This document shows, piece by piece, positions 8,582 to 18,206 of a stretch of DNA of 64,000 nucleotides. The notes under the pieces are model-generated. The model had not been told where the DNA came from, did no database searches, and saw only the letters and a list, made by a program, of their open reading frames with translations. Position numbers and translations under genes: made by a program. Each line of letters begins with the position of its first letter. Positions within the stretch are counted from its first letter, which is position 1. The stretch lies in assembly GCA_047602125.1 (NCBI GenBank), contig JASGIB010000001.1, positions 992,001 through 1,056,000 on the forward strand. The letters run 5' to 3'. This stretch comes from Pseudoluteimonas sp047602125. GTDB taxonomy: Bacteria; Pseudomonadota; Gammaproteobacteria; Xanthomonadales; Xanthomonadaceae.

Positions 8582-9162
8582 GGATGCGACAACACACTGC
8601 GAAACGTCAGGTTGATCCGCGGCCCGACGGCGCGCGCCATCGGCGGCACCGCATGCAGCCAATGGCGCTGCGTCGCGCCGGACATCACCAGCAGGCTGCC
8701 GTGGGTGAGGTCGATACCGAACGATCCCCTACCCTTGCGTTCGCGCAAACGGAAACGCCGCGTCGCGCCGAGGCTGATCGAAGCGATCAACGGCTCCGGG
8801 CCGAGTTCCGGCTCGCTGTCGCGATGGAAACCGAGGCGGTCGTTGCCGTCGCGATACAGATTCGCGAGCACGCTGTTGAAGCCGGCATCGAGCTCGCGTT
8901 CCAGGCGTTCGCGCACCGAGGCGAGCGCATCCGGCCACGGATGCGGTTCGAAGCGCGTTCCCGAATACGTGTAGGCCGCGTCGCCGATCCAGCAACTCAG
9001 CCGCGGCGCGTCGAGGCTGCGGCCGTACACGGTGATGCGGTGGCGTTCCCACGGCAGCGTCGCGCGCAGGGCTTCGAACAGGGCCCGCGCTTCGCCGGTT
9101 TCGAGCCAATCCCGCTCGTAAACGAGGCTTGCGCCGGGCAATTCGACCGTCTCTCGGGCCAT
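8578..9162 (-). CDS. alkB: AlkB-type 2-oxoglutarate/Fe(II) dioxygenase
   Basis: 194 residues. It carries the iron-binding H-x-D in LGFHRDSEPELG (about 124-135), a distal His in QRHWLHAVP and the 2OG-binding Arg in RINLTFRS. The spacing fits short AlkB homologues of the ALKBH2/3-like group, which repair N1-methyl-A and N3-methyl-C by oxidative demethylation. The start MARETVELPG is chosen because the longer frame upstream is a basic, non-conserved run. The stop codon is contributed by the adjacent REP element. It is divergent from the ETF-QO gene by about 40 bases. Confidence 0.88.
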   Translation of the reverse strand: MARETVELPGASLVYERDWLETGEARALFEALRATLPWERHRITVYGRSLDAPRLSCWIGDAAYTYSGTRFEPHPWPDALASVRERLERELDAGFNSVLANLYRDGNDRLGFHRDSEPELGPEPLIASISLGATRRFRLRERKGRGSFGIDLTHGSLLVMSGATQRHWLHAVPPMARAVGPRINLTFRSVLSHP

Positions 9163-9203
9163 GCCCCGTAGAATGGCGCGATTCCACAGGGGCCGCCATC
9201 GCC

Positions 9204-10856
9204 ATGACCGAGCAGATCGAACGCGACGTGATGGAATACGACGTTGTCGCCGTCGGCGCCGGCCCGGCCGGGCTCGCATTCGCGATCCGGCTCAAGCAGC
9301 TGAACCCGGACGCTTCGATCTGCGTGCTGGAGAAAGGTTCCGAACCGGGCGCGCACATCCTGTCCGGCGCAATCATGGATCCGCGCGCACTCACCGAACT
9401 GTTCCCCGACTGGGCCGAACGCGGCGCGCCGCTGAAGCAGGCGGTGACGCGCGACCAATTCCTGTTCCTCGACGAAACCGGCGCGAAGGCCACGCCGAAC
9501 TGGCTGCTGCCGGAATGCTTCCACAACCACGGCAACTACATCGTCAGCCTGGGCGCGGTGACGCGCTGGCTGGCGCAGCAGGCCGAGGCGCTGGGGGTGG
9601 AGATCTTCCCCGGCTTCGCCGCCGCCGAAGTGCTGTACGACGAAACCGGCGCGGTGAAGGGCGTGGCCACCGGCGACATGGGCATCGGCAAGGACGGACA
9701 GCCCACCGACCAGTTCCAGCGCGGCATGGAACTGCACGCGAAGTACACGATCTTCGCCGAGGGCTCGCGCGGTCAGCTCGGCCGGCAGCTGATCGCGAAG
9801 TACGCGCTGGATTCCGGCAAGGATCCGCAGAGCTACGGCATCGGCATCAAGGAGCTGTGGCAGGCCGATCCGGCGAAGCACCAACCGGGGCTGGTCGTGC
9901 ATACCGCCGGCTGGCCGCTGGACGCCGACACCTACGGCGGTTCGTTCCTGTACCACGCCGAGGGCGGCCAGATCGCGGTCGGCTTCGTGGTCGGGCTGGA
10001 CTACAAGAACCCGTGGCTGAGCCCGTTCAACGAATTCCAGCGCTTCAAGACCCATCCGGCGATCCGCAAGCACCTGGAAGGCGGCAAGCGCATCGGCTAC
10101 GGCGCGCGCGCGATCACCGCCGGCGGCCTGCTGAGCCTGCCGAAGCTGGTGTTCCCGGGCGGCGCACTGGTCGGTTGCGAGGCGGGTACCCTCAACGCCA
10201 GTCGCATCAAGGGCAGCCATGCCGCGATCAAGACCGGCATGCTCGCCGCAGAGGCCGCGTTCGCGGCGCTGGGCGAAGGCCGCCAGCGCGATGAACTGGC
10301 GGCGTATCCGGCCGCGTTCGAGGACAGCTGGCTGCACGCGGAACTGCAGCAGTCCAAGAACTTCAAGCAGTGGTTCAAGAAGGGCCGCAGCTTCGCCACG
10401 CTGATGACCGGCATCGAACAATGGCTGTTGCCGAAGCTGGGCATCCGCAACCCGCCGTGGACGATCCACCACCACACGCCGGACCACGCCAGCCTGCAAC
10501 CGGCGGCCACGCAACCGAAGATCGAGTATCCGAAGCCGGACAACGTGCTGACCTTCGACCGACTCAGCTCGGTGTTCCTGTCCAGCACGTACCACGACGA
10601 GAACCAGCCGGCGCACCTGACCCTGAAGGACGCATCGATCCCGGTCGAGGTGAACCTGCGCGAATACGCCGGCCCCGAAGCGCGCTACTGCCCGGCCGCG
10701 GTGTACGAATTCGTCGGCGATGCCGGCAGCGAACGCCTGCAGATCAACGCGGCCAACTGCGTGCATTGCAAGACCTGCGACATCAAGGACCCGACCCAGA
10801 ACATCGTCTGGGTCGCGCCGCAGGGCGGTGGTGGCCCGAATTACCAGAACATGTAG
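9204..10856 (+). CDS. etfD: Electron transfer flavoprotein-ubiquinone oxidoreductase
   Basis: 550 residues, the full family length. The FAD-binding GAGPAGLAFAIRL (about 18-30) is near the N-terminus. The C-terminal 4Fe-4S domain has CPAAVYEF and NCVHCKTCDIKDPTQNI. The enzyme passes electrons from ETF (etfBA at 16.5-18.2 kb) into the ubiquinone pool at the inner membrane. ATG 9204 gives the usual start just before MEYDVVAVGAGPAG. The gene stands alone, with TAGAAT at 9169-9174 as a possible -10 box. Confidence 0.96.
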   Translation: MTEQIERDVMEYDVVAVGAGPAGLAFAIRLKQLNPDASICVLEKGSEPGAHILSGAIMDPRALTELFPDWAERGAPLKQAVTRDQFLFLDETGAKATPNWLLPECFHNHGNYIVSLGAVTRWLAQQAEALGVEIFPGFAAAEVLYDETGAVKGVATGDMGIGKDGQPTDQFQRGMELHAKYTIFAEGSRGQLGRQLIAKYALDSGKDPQSYGIGIKELWQADPAKHQPGLVVHTAGWPLDADTYGGSFLYHAEGGQIAVGFVVGLDYKNPWLSPFNEFQRFKTHPAIRKHLEGGKRIGYGARAITAGGLLSLPKLVFPGGALVGCEAGTLNASRIKGSHAAIKTGMLAAEAAFAALGEGRQRDELAAYPAAFEDSWLHAELQQSKNFKQWFKKGRSFATLMTGIEQWLLPKLGIRNPPWTIHHHTPDHASLQPAATQPKIEYPKPDNVLTFDRLSSVFLSSTYHDENQPAHLTLKDASIPVEVNLREYAGPEARYCPAAVYEFVGDAGSERLQINAANCVHCKTCDIKDPTQNIVWVAPQGGGGPNYQNM

Positions 10857-10908
10857 GGCCGCGGTTCCGCCGAGGCGGTGAGGAGCGCGCGGGACACGCG
10901 GATCGAGC

Positions 10909-11871
10909 ATGCCAAACACCCTTTACCTGCACGTCGGTTCGCCGAAGACCGCCACCACGCTGGTGCAGCGCCACTTCACCCGCAGCGGCGTACTCGCCGC
11001 GCACGGCGTGCACTACCCCGTGGTCGGGGACGACCCGCGCGACTATGCGCAGCACGCCTTCGGGCGGGCGTTGCTGCACGCCGACTACGGCTCCGCGTCC
11101 ACGATCGTCTCCCGGGCCACCGCCGGCCACGCGTCAACCCTGCTCTCGGCGGAGACGATCACCAACTGCATCGCCAGTCCGCGACGCTTCCCCGGCTTCC
11201 TGCAGTTCCTCCACGCCATCGCCGGTACGCTGGACGCCGTGCGCGTGATCGTCTTCCTGCGCGAGGCGAGCACGTTCTACGAATCGATGTACCTGCAATC
11301 GATGAAGGGCAAGGAACTCGCGACGTCCTTCGATGCCTATCTCTCGCAACGCCAGGGATGGTTCGGAACCCTGTTCCGCAACCTGTCCGCCATCGAATCG
11401 ATCGGCGGAAACGTGGTGCTGGACGCCCACGCCTTCCGGCCCGGGTCGTACGCGGAAGAATGGCGGCGCGCGCTCGGCTTCGACATCGCCCTGCCCGCGT
11501 CGACGCAGGCCAACCCGCGGTTGTCGTTGAAGTCGCACCTGTTCTTCAGGCAGTTCGAGGCATTCCGGTCGCAGCGAGGCGTCGCCATGGAACGCCGCGA
11601 GGCGCTGGAACTGATGGGCCTGCATCCATCGCCGTTCGACGACGACCAGGATCGCTTCCGCCTGTACCGCGACGGCGTCGCCGAAGCGATCCACGCGCAC
11701 GCTCTGGCGGAGGCGGAACGATGCTCGCGGCACGAATACCTGCTCGCCTTCGCGGGACACGCGCCGCTGCAGGCGGATATTCCGTGGGTCGACCTCGACG
11801 CCGTGGCGCTCACGCCGCGCGATCTCGACGCCGCCGAAGCGTTCCTGCGCGCCCATGCCACGACCGGGTGA
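10909..11871 (+). CDS. Sulfotransferase-like protein
   Basis: 320 residues. The beginning, LYLHVGSPKTATTLVQRHF, places a P-loop-like GSPKTATT (about 10-17), the 5'-phosphosulfate-binding motif of PAPS-dependent sulfotransferases. RVIVFLREASTFYESMY (about 106-122) fits the second, 3'-phosphate-binding region. No signal peptide is visible, so it would act in the cytoplasm on a sugar or lipid-linked sugar. It resembles the protein at 23063-24190. CysD and CysNC, which make PAPS, lie a few kilobases away. The acceptor is unknown. Confidence 0.7.
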   Translation: MPNTLYLHVGSPKTATTLVQRHFTRSGVLAAHGVHYPVVGDDPRDYAQHAFGRALLHADYGSASTIVSRATAGHASTLLSAETITNCIASPRRFPGFLQFLHAIAGTLDAVRVIVFLREASTFYESMYLQSMKGKELATSFDAYLSQRQGWFGTLFRNLSAIESIGGNVVLDAHAFRPGSYAEEWRRALGFDIALPASTQANPRLSLKSHLFFRQFEAFRSQRGVAMERREALELMGLHPSPFDDDQDRFRLYRDGVAEAIHAHALAEAERCSRHEYLLAFAGHAPLQADIPWVDLDAVALTPRDLDAAEAFLRAHATTG

Positions 11872-11934
11872 CGCGGGAAGGCCACGGCGAACCGAATGAC
11901 CGGAACCCGTGTCGGCCGATCGCGCCGGCAGGTC

Positions 11935-13536
11935 TCAACCGCGGCGCGGACTGATCGGTGGCGGCAGGCAACCCGGCTTGGGCCGGTCGTACAGGTACAG
12001 GCGATAGGGCGCGACGACGACCGTGCGATCCGCGGGCAGGCACTTCTTCGGCAGTTTCACGCCGCGCCGGCGCGTGACGAGGGCGATGAACCAGCGCTCG
12101 TCGCCCGGCACGTAGTTGGCGCGCTCCGCGTTGGAGAGCCATGCATGCCGCCAGACCCGCTTGCTCGACGGCGTGAGCAGCGAACTGACCTGGAGCGTTC
12201 CCCCGGACACCAGGGTCATCGCATTGGCATCCCAGTAATTGGCGAAACCGTTGCTGTAGCCATTGGAGGCGAGCCATTCGATCGCGCGCGCGCGTTCCGC
12301 GCTGGTGGACCGCTGGTTCTTGCCGATCCCGAAATAGTCGCCGGGAAACTTCACGCACGCCGTCACGGTCGTGGCGACGCCGAGCAGGAGCAGGCACGCG
12401 AGCACGCCGCGGGATCCCAGGGTCCGCGCCTTCGTCGCGGCGGCGCCCGGCACCCGCCCCGCCGCGAGCACGAACAGCGGCGAAACGGTGACCAGGCCAT
12501 AGTAGATGCCGTAGTAAAGGCGGATCTCGTCGTAAAGCAGCAGGTAGCCGAAGATCGCGGCCGTACCGGCCATGGCGAAGCCATAGGCGAATCCTTCCGC
12601 ACCGGACAATGCCTGCCATGGCTTGCGGATCGCGACCGGCGCGACGACGAGCCATGCCCAGCAGGCGATCGCCAACGCCGCCGCGATCGCCGCGAATGCG
12701 CCGCTTCCGCCGCCGGCGAATCTCCATGCCAGCGCGCCGACCGTGTCCAGGTTCCCGATGATGTGCGCAGGCTCGGGCACGAACGACATCCGCGCGTAAC
12801 TGGTATTCACCACCAGTCCGTGCTTCAGCAGCGCATGCAGCCAGTTCCCGGCACCCGACGCGCACGCCGAAACCGCCAGCACAGCCCACAGCCGGCGGCG
12901 GTCGCCGGTCGCCGGATCGCCGCTGCCGCGCGGCAGCCACTGCGAAACCACGCCGCCGATCATCGGGACGAGCATGTACACCAGCGCCTTCTTCGGCGTC
13001 GAGGCCGACATCAGCAGGACCATCGCCCCGGCCAGCGCGAGATGCCACGCACTGCCCTTCTGCACGCCGAAACGGATGGCGCAGGCCAGCAACGCCAGCA
13101 CCAGCGCGGCCTGGAACGTCGTCGGCAGCGCGAGCATCAGGTCCTGGTAGATCAGGGACGGCCCGAGCAGGAATGCGCACATGGCGAGCAGTGCGCGCAA
13201 CGGCCGCACGGACAGGACCCGCCCCAGCCACGTCCCCGCGAGCAAGGCGAGGACGATGCCGATGGCGACGGTGAATCGCGCGGCATCCACGGTGGCGCCG
13301 AACAGCAACACGCCGAGCTTCGCCGCGTGCGCGCTGCCGTCGAGCATCAGGCTATCGCTGACGTAGTACCAGTTTTGGCCGAGCCAGTTGCCGGACTTCA
13401 CCAGCTCGTTCGCCAGCAGCACGACCGCCGCCGAGTCCGAGTTGACCAGCGATGGAACCAGCTTCCAGACGAAGGCGACGAGGGTCGCGGCCGCAACGGC
13501 GGCCAGCAACCCTCGCAACGCGGCCGATGCATTCAT
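11935..13536 (-). CDS. Polytopic membrane protein, GT-C glycosyltransferase-like
   Basis: 533 residues with about ten to eleven hydrophobic segments and a soluble C-terminal domain (about 400-533). An acidic motif after the first helix (LVNSDSAAVVLL) and aromatic-rich loops resemble GT-C enzymes that use polyprenyl-linked sugars, but no diagnostic motif is certain. It ends in a Pro-rich tail. An alternative start at 13554 would overlap the cysNC stop as ATGA, so co-expression with cysD-cysNC is likely. It could equally be a polymerase or ligase-like membrane protein. Confidence 0.6.
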   Translation of the reverse strand: MNASAALRGLLAAVAAATLVAFVWKLVPSLVNSDSAAVVLLANELVKSGNWLGQNWYYVSDSLMLDGSAHAAKLGVLLFGATVDAARFTVAIGIVLALLAGTWLGRVLSVRPLRALLAMCAFLLGPSLIYQDLMLALPTTFQAALVLALLACAIRFGVQKGSAWHLALAGAMVLLMSASTPKKALVYMLVPMIGGVVSQWLPRGSGDPATGDRRRLWAVLAVSACASGAGNWLHALLKHGLVVNTSYARMSFVPEPAHIIGNLDTVGALAWRFAGGGSGAFAAIAAALAIACWAWLVVAPVAIRKPWQALSGAEGFAYGFAMAGTAAIFGYLLLYDEIRLYYGIYYGLVTVSPLFVLAAGRVPGAAATKARTLGSRGVLACLLLLGVATTVTACVKFPGDYFGIGKNQRSTSAERARAIEWLASNGYSNGFANYWDANAMTLVSGGTLQVSSLLTPSSKRVWRHAWLSNAERANYVPGDERWFIALVTRRRGVKLPKKCLPADRTVVVAPYRLYLYDRPKPGCLPPPISPRRG

Positions 13537-13550
13537 CGGCGGCCGGCCCT

Positions 13551-15443
13551 TCATGCCTCGAGGACGATCTTCACCAGTTTTTCCGCCAGCGCCTGCGCTT
13601 CGGTGTTCGCGGTCTGCAGCACCACTTCCGCGTTCTCCGGCTCCTCGTACGGCGAGTCGATGCCGGTGAAGTGCTTGATTTCGCCCGCGCGCGCCTTGGC
13701 GTAGAGGCCCTTCACGTCGCGCTTCTCCGCCAGTTCCAGCGGCGTGTCGACGAAGACCTCGACGAACTCGCCTTCGGCGAACAGTTCGCGCGCCATGCGC
13801 CGCTCGGCGCGGAACGGCGAGATGAAGCTGACCAGCACGATCAGGCCGGCATCGGCCATCAGCTTGGCCACCTCGGCGACGCGGCGAATGTTCTCGACGC
13901 GATCCTCGTCGGTGAAGCCGAGGTCCTTGTTCAGGCCATGGCGGACGTTGTCGCCATCGAGCAGGTAGGTGTGCTGGCCCATCGCCAGCAGCTTCTTCTC
14001 GGCGAGGTTGGCGATGGTCGACTTGCCGGAACCGGACAGGCCGGTGAACCACACGCAGCGCGGCTTCTGGTGTTTGATGCGCGCGCGCGCGGACTTGTCC
14101 ACCTCGAGGTGGTGCCAGTGGATGTTGCCGGCGCGGCGCAAGGCGAAATCGAGCGTGCCGGCGGCGACGGTGGCGTTGGTCTGGCGATCGACCAGGATGA
14201 ACGCGCCCAGTTCGCGGTTCTCGGCGTAGGGCTCGAACGCGACCGGCTGGTCGAGGTAGAGGTTGACCAGCGCGACTTCGTTGAGGTCGAGGTGCTTGGC
14301 CGCGAGTTCGTCCTGGGTGTTGACGTCGATCTTGTGCTTGATCTCGGTGACCTGCGCGCCGACGGTGCGCGCGCCGATCTTCATGAAGTACGGGCGCCCG
14401 GGCAGCAGCGGCGCATCGTCCATCCACAGCACGTGCGCGCCGAACTGGTCGGAGGTTTCCGCCGGATCGGCGGCCGCCACGATCACGTCGCCGCGGCTGG
14501 CGTCGATCTCGTCGACCAGGGTCAACACCACCGCCTGCCCGGCGTTGGCGGACTCGAGGTCGCCGTCGGCGGTGACCACGCGCGCGATGCGCGAGCGGCG
14601 GCCCGAAGGCAACACCGCGACTTCCATGCCCGGCCGCGCCTCGCCGTCGGCGAGGCTGCCGGCGAAGCCGCGGAATTCGTGGTTGGGGCGGCACACCCAC
14701 TGCACCGGCATGCGCAATGCGCCGACCTTGCCCTTGGCATCGACCTGCACGTTCTCGAGGTGCTCGAGCAGCGCTTCGCCGTGGTACCACGGCGTCGCCG
14801 GCGAATGCTCCAGCATGTTGTCGCCCTTCAGCGCCGACAGCGGGATCGCGGTGACGTTCGGGATGCCGAGCGTGGCGGCGAGTTCGCGGTAGCCGGCGAC
14901 GATCTCGTCGAAGCGCTCCTGCGAATAATCGACTAGGTCCATCTTGTTCACCGCCAGCACGACGTGGCGGATCCCGAGCAGCGAGACGATGTAGCTGTGG
15001 CGGCGGGTCTGCGTCAGCAGGCCCTTGCGCGCGTCGACCAGCACGATGGCAAGGTCGGCGGTGGACGCGCCGGTGGCCATGTTGCGGGTGTACTGCTCGT
15101 GTCCCGGGCAGTCGGCGACGATGAACTTGCGCTTGTCGGTGCCGAAGAATCGGTAGGCGACGTCGATGGTGATGCCCTGCTCGCGCTCGGCGGCGAGGCC
15201 GTCGACCAGCAGCGCGAAATCGATCTCCTCGCCCTGCGTGCCGTGGCGGCGGCTGTCGGATTCGAGCGCCGCGAGCTGGTCGTCCAGCAGCAGCTTGGTG
15301 TCGTGCAGCAAGCGCCCGATCAGGGTGCTCTTGCCGTCGTCGACGCTGCCGCAGGTGATGAAGCGGAGCAGGCTCTTGGTTTCGTGCTGCTGCAGGTAGG
15401 CGGCGACTTCGGCCGCGGCGTCCTGTCGTTCGATGCCGGCCAT
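13551..15443 (-). CDS. cysNC: Bifunctional sulfate adenylyltransferase subunit 1 / adenylylsulfate kinase
   Basis: 630 residues. The N-terminal two-thirds is the CysN GTPase, with GSVDDGKST (G1, about 31), DCPGHEQYTRNM (G3) and NKMDLV (G4). The last 180 residues are an APS kinase with P-loop GLSGSGKST (about 468) and DGDNVRHGLNKDLGF. With CysD it converts sulfate and ATP to APS, driven by GTP hydrolysis, and the kinase then makes PAPS. PAPS serves both reduction and sulfotransferases. The fusion is typical of Xanthomonas. The ATG overlaps the cysD stop by one base. Confidence 0.96.
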   Translation of the reverse strand: MAGIERQDAAAEVAAYLQQHETKSLLRFITCGSVDDGKSTLIGRLLHDTKLLLDDQLAALESDSRRHGTQGEEIDFALLVDGLAAEREQGITIDVAYRFFGTDKRKFIVADCPGHEQYTRNMATGASTADLAIVLVDARKGLLTQTRRHSYIVSLLGIRHVVLAVNKMDLVDYSQERFDEIVAGYRELAATLGIPNVTAIPLSALKGDNMLEHSPATPWYHGEALLEHLENVQVDAKGKVGALRMPVQWVCRPNHEFRGFAGSLADGEARPGMEVAVLPSGRRSRIARVVTADGDLESANAGQAVVLTLVDEIDASRGDVIVAAADPAETSDQFGAHVLWMDDAPLLPGRPYFMKIGARTVGAQVTEIKHKIDVNTQDELAAKHLDLNEVALVNLYLDQPVAFEPYAENRELGAFILVDRQTNATVAAGTLDFALRRAGNIHWHHLEVDKSARARIKHQKPRCVWFTGLSGSGKSTIANLAEKKLLAMGQHTYLLDGDNVRHGLNKDLGFTDEDRVENIRRVAEVAKLMADAGLIVLVSFISPFRAERRMARELFAEGEFVEVFVDTPLELAEKRDVKGLYAKARAGEIKHFTGIDSPYEEPENAEVVLQTANTEAQALAEKLVKIVLEA

Positions 15444-16354
15444 CAGAAGTAGCCCTCCTGCTTCTTCTTCTCCATCGACGCGGTCGGGTCGTGGTCGATC
15501 ACCCGGCCCTGGCGTTCGGAGGTGGTGGCGACCAGCATCTCGGCGATGATCTTCTCCAGCGTATCGGCCTCGGATTCGATCGCGCCCGTCAGCGGGTAGC
15601 AGCCGAGCGTGCGGAACCGCACCTTCTTCTGCATCGGCGTTTCGCCCTCGCGCAGCGGCAGGCGCTCGTCGTCGACCATGATCAGCGCGCCGTCGCGTTC
15701 CACCACAGGGCGTTCCTGGGCGAGATAGAGCGAAGGCACCGGGATGTTCTCGCGGAAGATGTACAGCCAGACGTTGAGTTCGGTCCAGTTCGAGATCGGG
15801 AACACGCGCACCGATTCGCCCTTGTGGATGCGCGCGTTGTACAGGTTCCACAGTTCCGGGCGCTGGGTCTTGGGATCCCAGCGGTGCTGTGCGTTGCGGA
15901 AGCTGAAGATGCGTTCCTTCGCCCGCGACTTTTCCTCGTCGCGGCGCGCGCCGCCGATGGCGGCGTCGAAGCCCCACTTGTCCAGCGCCTGCTTCAACGC
16001 CTGGGTCTTCATGACGTTGGTGTGCACGGTGGCGCCGTGCGAGATCGGGCCGATGCCCTGGGCGAGGCCGTCCGGGTTGGTCCACTTGCGCAGTTCGACC
16101 CCGGTCTCCGCGGCACGGCGGTCGCGGAAGGCGATCATTTCCCTGAACTTCCACGTCGTGTCGACGTGCAGCATCGGGATCGGCGGCTTGGCCGGGTAGA
16201 ACGCCTTCACCAGCAGGTGCAGGAGGACCGAACTGTCCTTGCCGACCGAGTACATCATCACCGGGTTCTGGAACTCGGCGGCGACCTCGCGCAGGATGTG
16301 GATGCTCTCCGCCTCCAGGCGGTCGAGATGGGACAACGGGCGCGCGGCTGGCAT
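15443..16354 (-). CDS. cysD: Sulfate adenylyltransferase subunit 2
   Basis: 303 residues. It carries the PP-loop SVGKDSSVLLHL (about 36-47) and, further on, GGARRDEEKSRAKERIFSFR, both characteristic of CysD. It pairs with CysNC to activate sulfate as APS. ATG 16354 (MPAARPLSHLDRLEAESIHI) matches the family start; the longer open frame upstream runs into the etfB promoter region. Genes for reduction of PAPS and sulfite are not in the window, so supply to the nearby sulfotransferases is a plausible additional role. Confidence 0.95.
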   Translation of the reverse strand: MPAARPLSHLDRLEAESIHILREVAAEFQNPVMMYSVGKDSSVLLHLLVKAFYPAKPPIPMLHVDTTWKFREMIAFRDRRAAETGVELRKWTNPDGLAQGIGPISHGATVHTNVMKTQALKQALDKWGFDAAIGGARRDEEKSRAKERIFSFRNAQHRWDPKTQRPELWNLYNARIHKGESVRVFPISNWTELNVWLYIFRENIPVPSLYLAQERPVVERDGALIMVDDERLPLREGETPMQKKVRFRTLGCYPLTGAIESEADTLEKIIAEMLVATTSERQGRVIDHDPTASMEKKKQEGYF

Positions 16355-16516
16355 CGGCAGGCGAAAATGTGAAAGGAATCGCAGTCTAGCCCAGCCTTGC
16401 TGCAATGCGCCATCAAAAACCCCGGCCAAAGCACCGGGATGGTATCTGCCGCTAAAATCGCGGATTCATGGCCTCCACCGGCCCCGGAATCCGTTACCCA
16501 GAGCCCTTTCCCCACA

Positions 16517-17263
16517 ATGAAAATCCTCGTCGGTTACAAGCGCGTGGTGGACTTCAACGTCCGCATCCAGGTCAAGCCGGACGGTTCCGGCGTGGTCACC
16601 GACGGCGTCAAGCTGTCCCCGAATCCGTTCGACGACATCGCGCTGGAAGAAGCCCTGCGCCTGCGCGACAAGGGCATCGCCACCGAAGTGGTGGTCGCCA
16701 CGATCGCCCCCGCCGATGCCCAGGCGCACCTGCGCAACGGCCTGGCGATGGGCGCGAACCGCGCCATCCACGTCGTCAGCGACCAGCCGGTACAGCCGCT
16801 GACCGCTGCCCGCACCCTGCTCAAGCTGGTCGAGAAGGAACAACCCGACCTGGTGATCCTCGGCAAGCAGGCGATCGACGACGACGCCAGCCAGACCGGG
16901 CAGATGCTGGCCACGCTGTGGGGCCGCCCGCAGGCGACGTTCGCTTCGAAGCTCGAGATCGTCGGCGGCAAGGCCACCGTGGTGCGCGAGGTCGATGCCG
17001 GCCTGGAAACCCTCGAGGTCGACCTGCCGGCGGTGGTCACCACCGACCTGCGCCTCAACGAACCGCGCTTCATCAAGCTGCCGGACATCATGAAGGCCAA
17101 GAGCAAGCCGCTTGAAACCATCGCTTTCGCCGACCTCGGCGTCGATGCCGGCGATACGCTCAAGACCACCCACTACGCGGCGCCGGCCAAGCGCAGCCGC
17201 GGCGTGATGGTGAAGGATGCGGCCGAACTGGTCGCCGCACTCAAGCAGAAGGGATTGCTGTGA
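16517..17263 (+). CDS. etfB: Electron transfer flavoprotein beta subunit
   Basis: 248 residues. It begins MKILVGYKRVVDFNVRIQVK and contains the ETF beta signature region with GANRAIHV and LGKQAIDDDASQTGQ, the AMP-binding part. ETF alpha/beta accepts electrons from acyl-CoA and related dehydrogenases and passes them to ETF-QO (9204-10856). The ATG follows about 160 bases of divergent intergenic DNA shared with cysD, with a possible -10 box TAAAAT at 16453-16458. It is coupled to etfA. Confidence 0.97.
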   Translation: MKILVGYKRVVDFNVRIQVKPDGSGVVTDGVKLSPNPFDDIALEEALRLRDKGIATEVVVATIAPADAQAHLRNGLAMGANRAIHVVSDQPVQPLTAARTLLKLVEKEQPDLVILGKQAIDDDASQTGQMLATLWGRPQATFASKLEIVGGKATVVREVDAGLETLEVDLPAVVTTDLRLNEPRFIKLPDIMKAKSKPLETIAFADLGVDAGDTLKTTHYAAPAKRSRGVMVKDAAELVAALKQKGLL

Positions 17264-18201
17264 TGGCCAAGGTTCTCATCGTCGCCGAACACCTGGACGG
17301 CAAGCTCAATGCGTCGACCGCGAAGTGCGTCTCCGCCGCGCAGGCGCTGAAGCCCGAGTCCATCGACATCCTCGTGCTCGCCGCGGATCCCGCCGGCGTG
17401 GCTGCGGACGCCGCGCAGATCGCCGGCGTCGGCAAGGTGCTCGCGGTCGCCAATGCCGCGAACGCGAATGCCATCGCCCAGGTGCAGGCCCCGCAGGTCG
17501 CAGCGCTGGCCAAGGACTACACCCACGTGTTCGGCCCCAGCACCACCTTCGGCAAGGACCTGATGCCCTGCATCGCCGCCCTGCTCGGGGTGGCGCAGGT
17601 GTCCGACGTGATGGCGGTCGAAGGCAGCCACGTGTTCAAGCGCCCGATCTACGCCGGCAACGCGATCGTCACCGTGGAAGCGCCGACGGACCACGCCGTG
17701 GTCGCCACCATCCGCGCCGCCTCCTGGCCGGAAGCCGCGCGCGGCGGCAATGCCGCGGTCGAACCGGCTTCGGTGGATGCCGCGCTGCCGTCGCACACGC
17801 GCTACGTAGGCCTCGCTGCCGGCAAGTCGGATCGCCCCGACCTGCAGAGCGCGAAGCGCGTGGTGTCGGGCGGTCGCGGCGTCGGCTCGAAGGAGAACTT
17901 CGAGATCATCTACAAGTTCGCCGACAAGCTCGGCGCGGCGGTCGGCGCCTCGCGCGCGGCGGTCGACGCCGGCTACGTGCCGAACGAACTGCAGGTCGGC
18001 CAGACCGGCAAGATCATCGCGCCGGAGCTGTACGTCGCGGTCGGCATCAGCGGCGCGATCCAGCACCTGACCGGGATCAAGGACGCCGGCACGATCGTGG
18101 CGATCAACAAGGACGGCGATGCGCCGATCTTCGAGATCGCCGATATCGGCCTGGTGGGCGACCTGTTCCAGGTGCTGCCGGAGCTCGAGAACGCTTTGTG
18201 A
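17263..18201 (+). CDS. etfA: Electron transfer flavoprotein alpha subunit
   Basis: 312 residues. The C-terminal FAD-binding domain shows SGGRGVGSKENF, VGQTGKIIAPELYVAVG and GISGAIQHLTGIKDAGTIVAIN in the canonical order (about 205-285). It binds the catalytic FAD of the ETF heterodimer. The ATG overlaps the etfB stop (TGATG). In Xanthomonas this gene is one border of the variable LPS locus, and here too surface-polysaccharide genes begin directly after it. Confidence 0.97.
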   Translation: MAKVLIVAEHLDGKLNASTAKCVSAAQALKPESIDILVLAADPAGVAADAAQIAGVGKVLAVANAANANAIAQVQAPQVAALAKDYTHVFGPSTTFGKDLMPCIAALLGVAQVSDVMAVEGSHVFKRPIYAGNAIVTVEAPTDHAVVATIRAASWPEAARGGNAAVEPASVDAALPSHTRYVGLAAGKSDRPDLQSAKRVVSGGRGVGSKENFEIIYKFADKLGAAVGASRAAVDAGYVPNELQVGQTGKIIAPELYVAVGISGAIQHLTGIKDAGTIVAINKDGDAPIFEIADIGLVGDLFQVLPELENAL

Positions 18202-18206
18202 GGTTC

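Noticed and set aside
16355..16516. Riboswitch or CysB-type leader between cysD and etfB
   Set aside because: No conserved aptamer pattern or strong palindrome is visible in the 162 bases; only a weak -10 box for etfB can be suggested.
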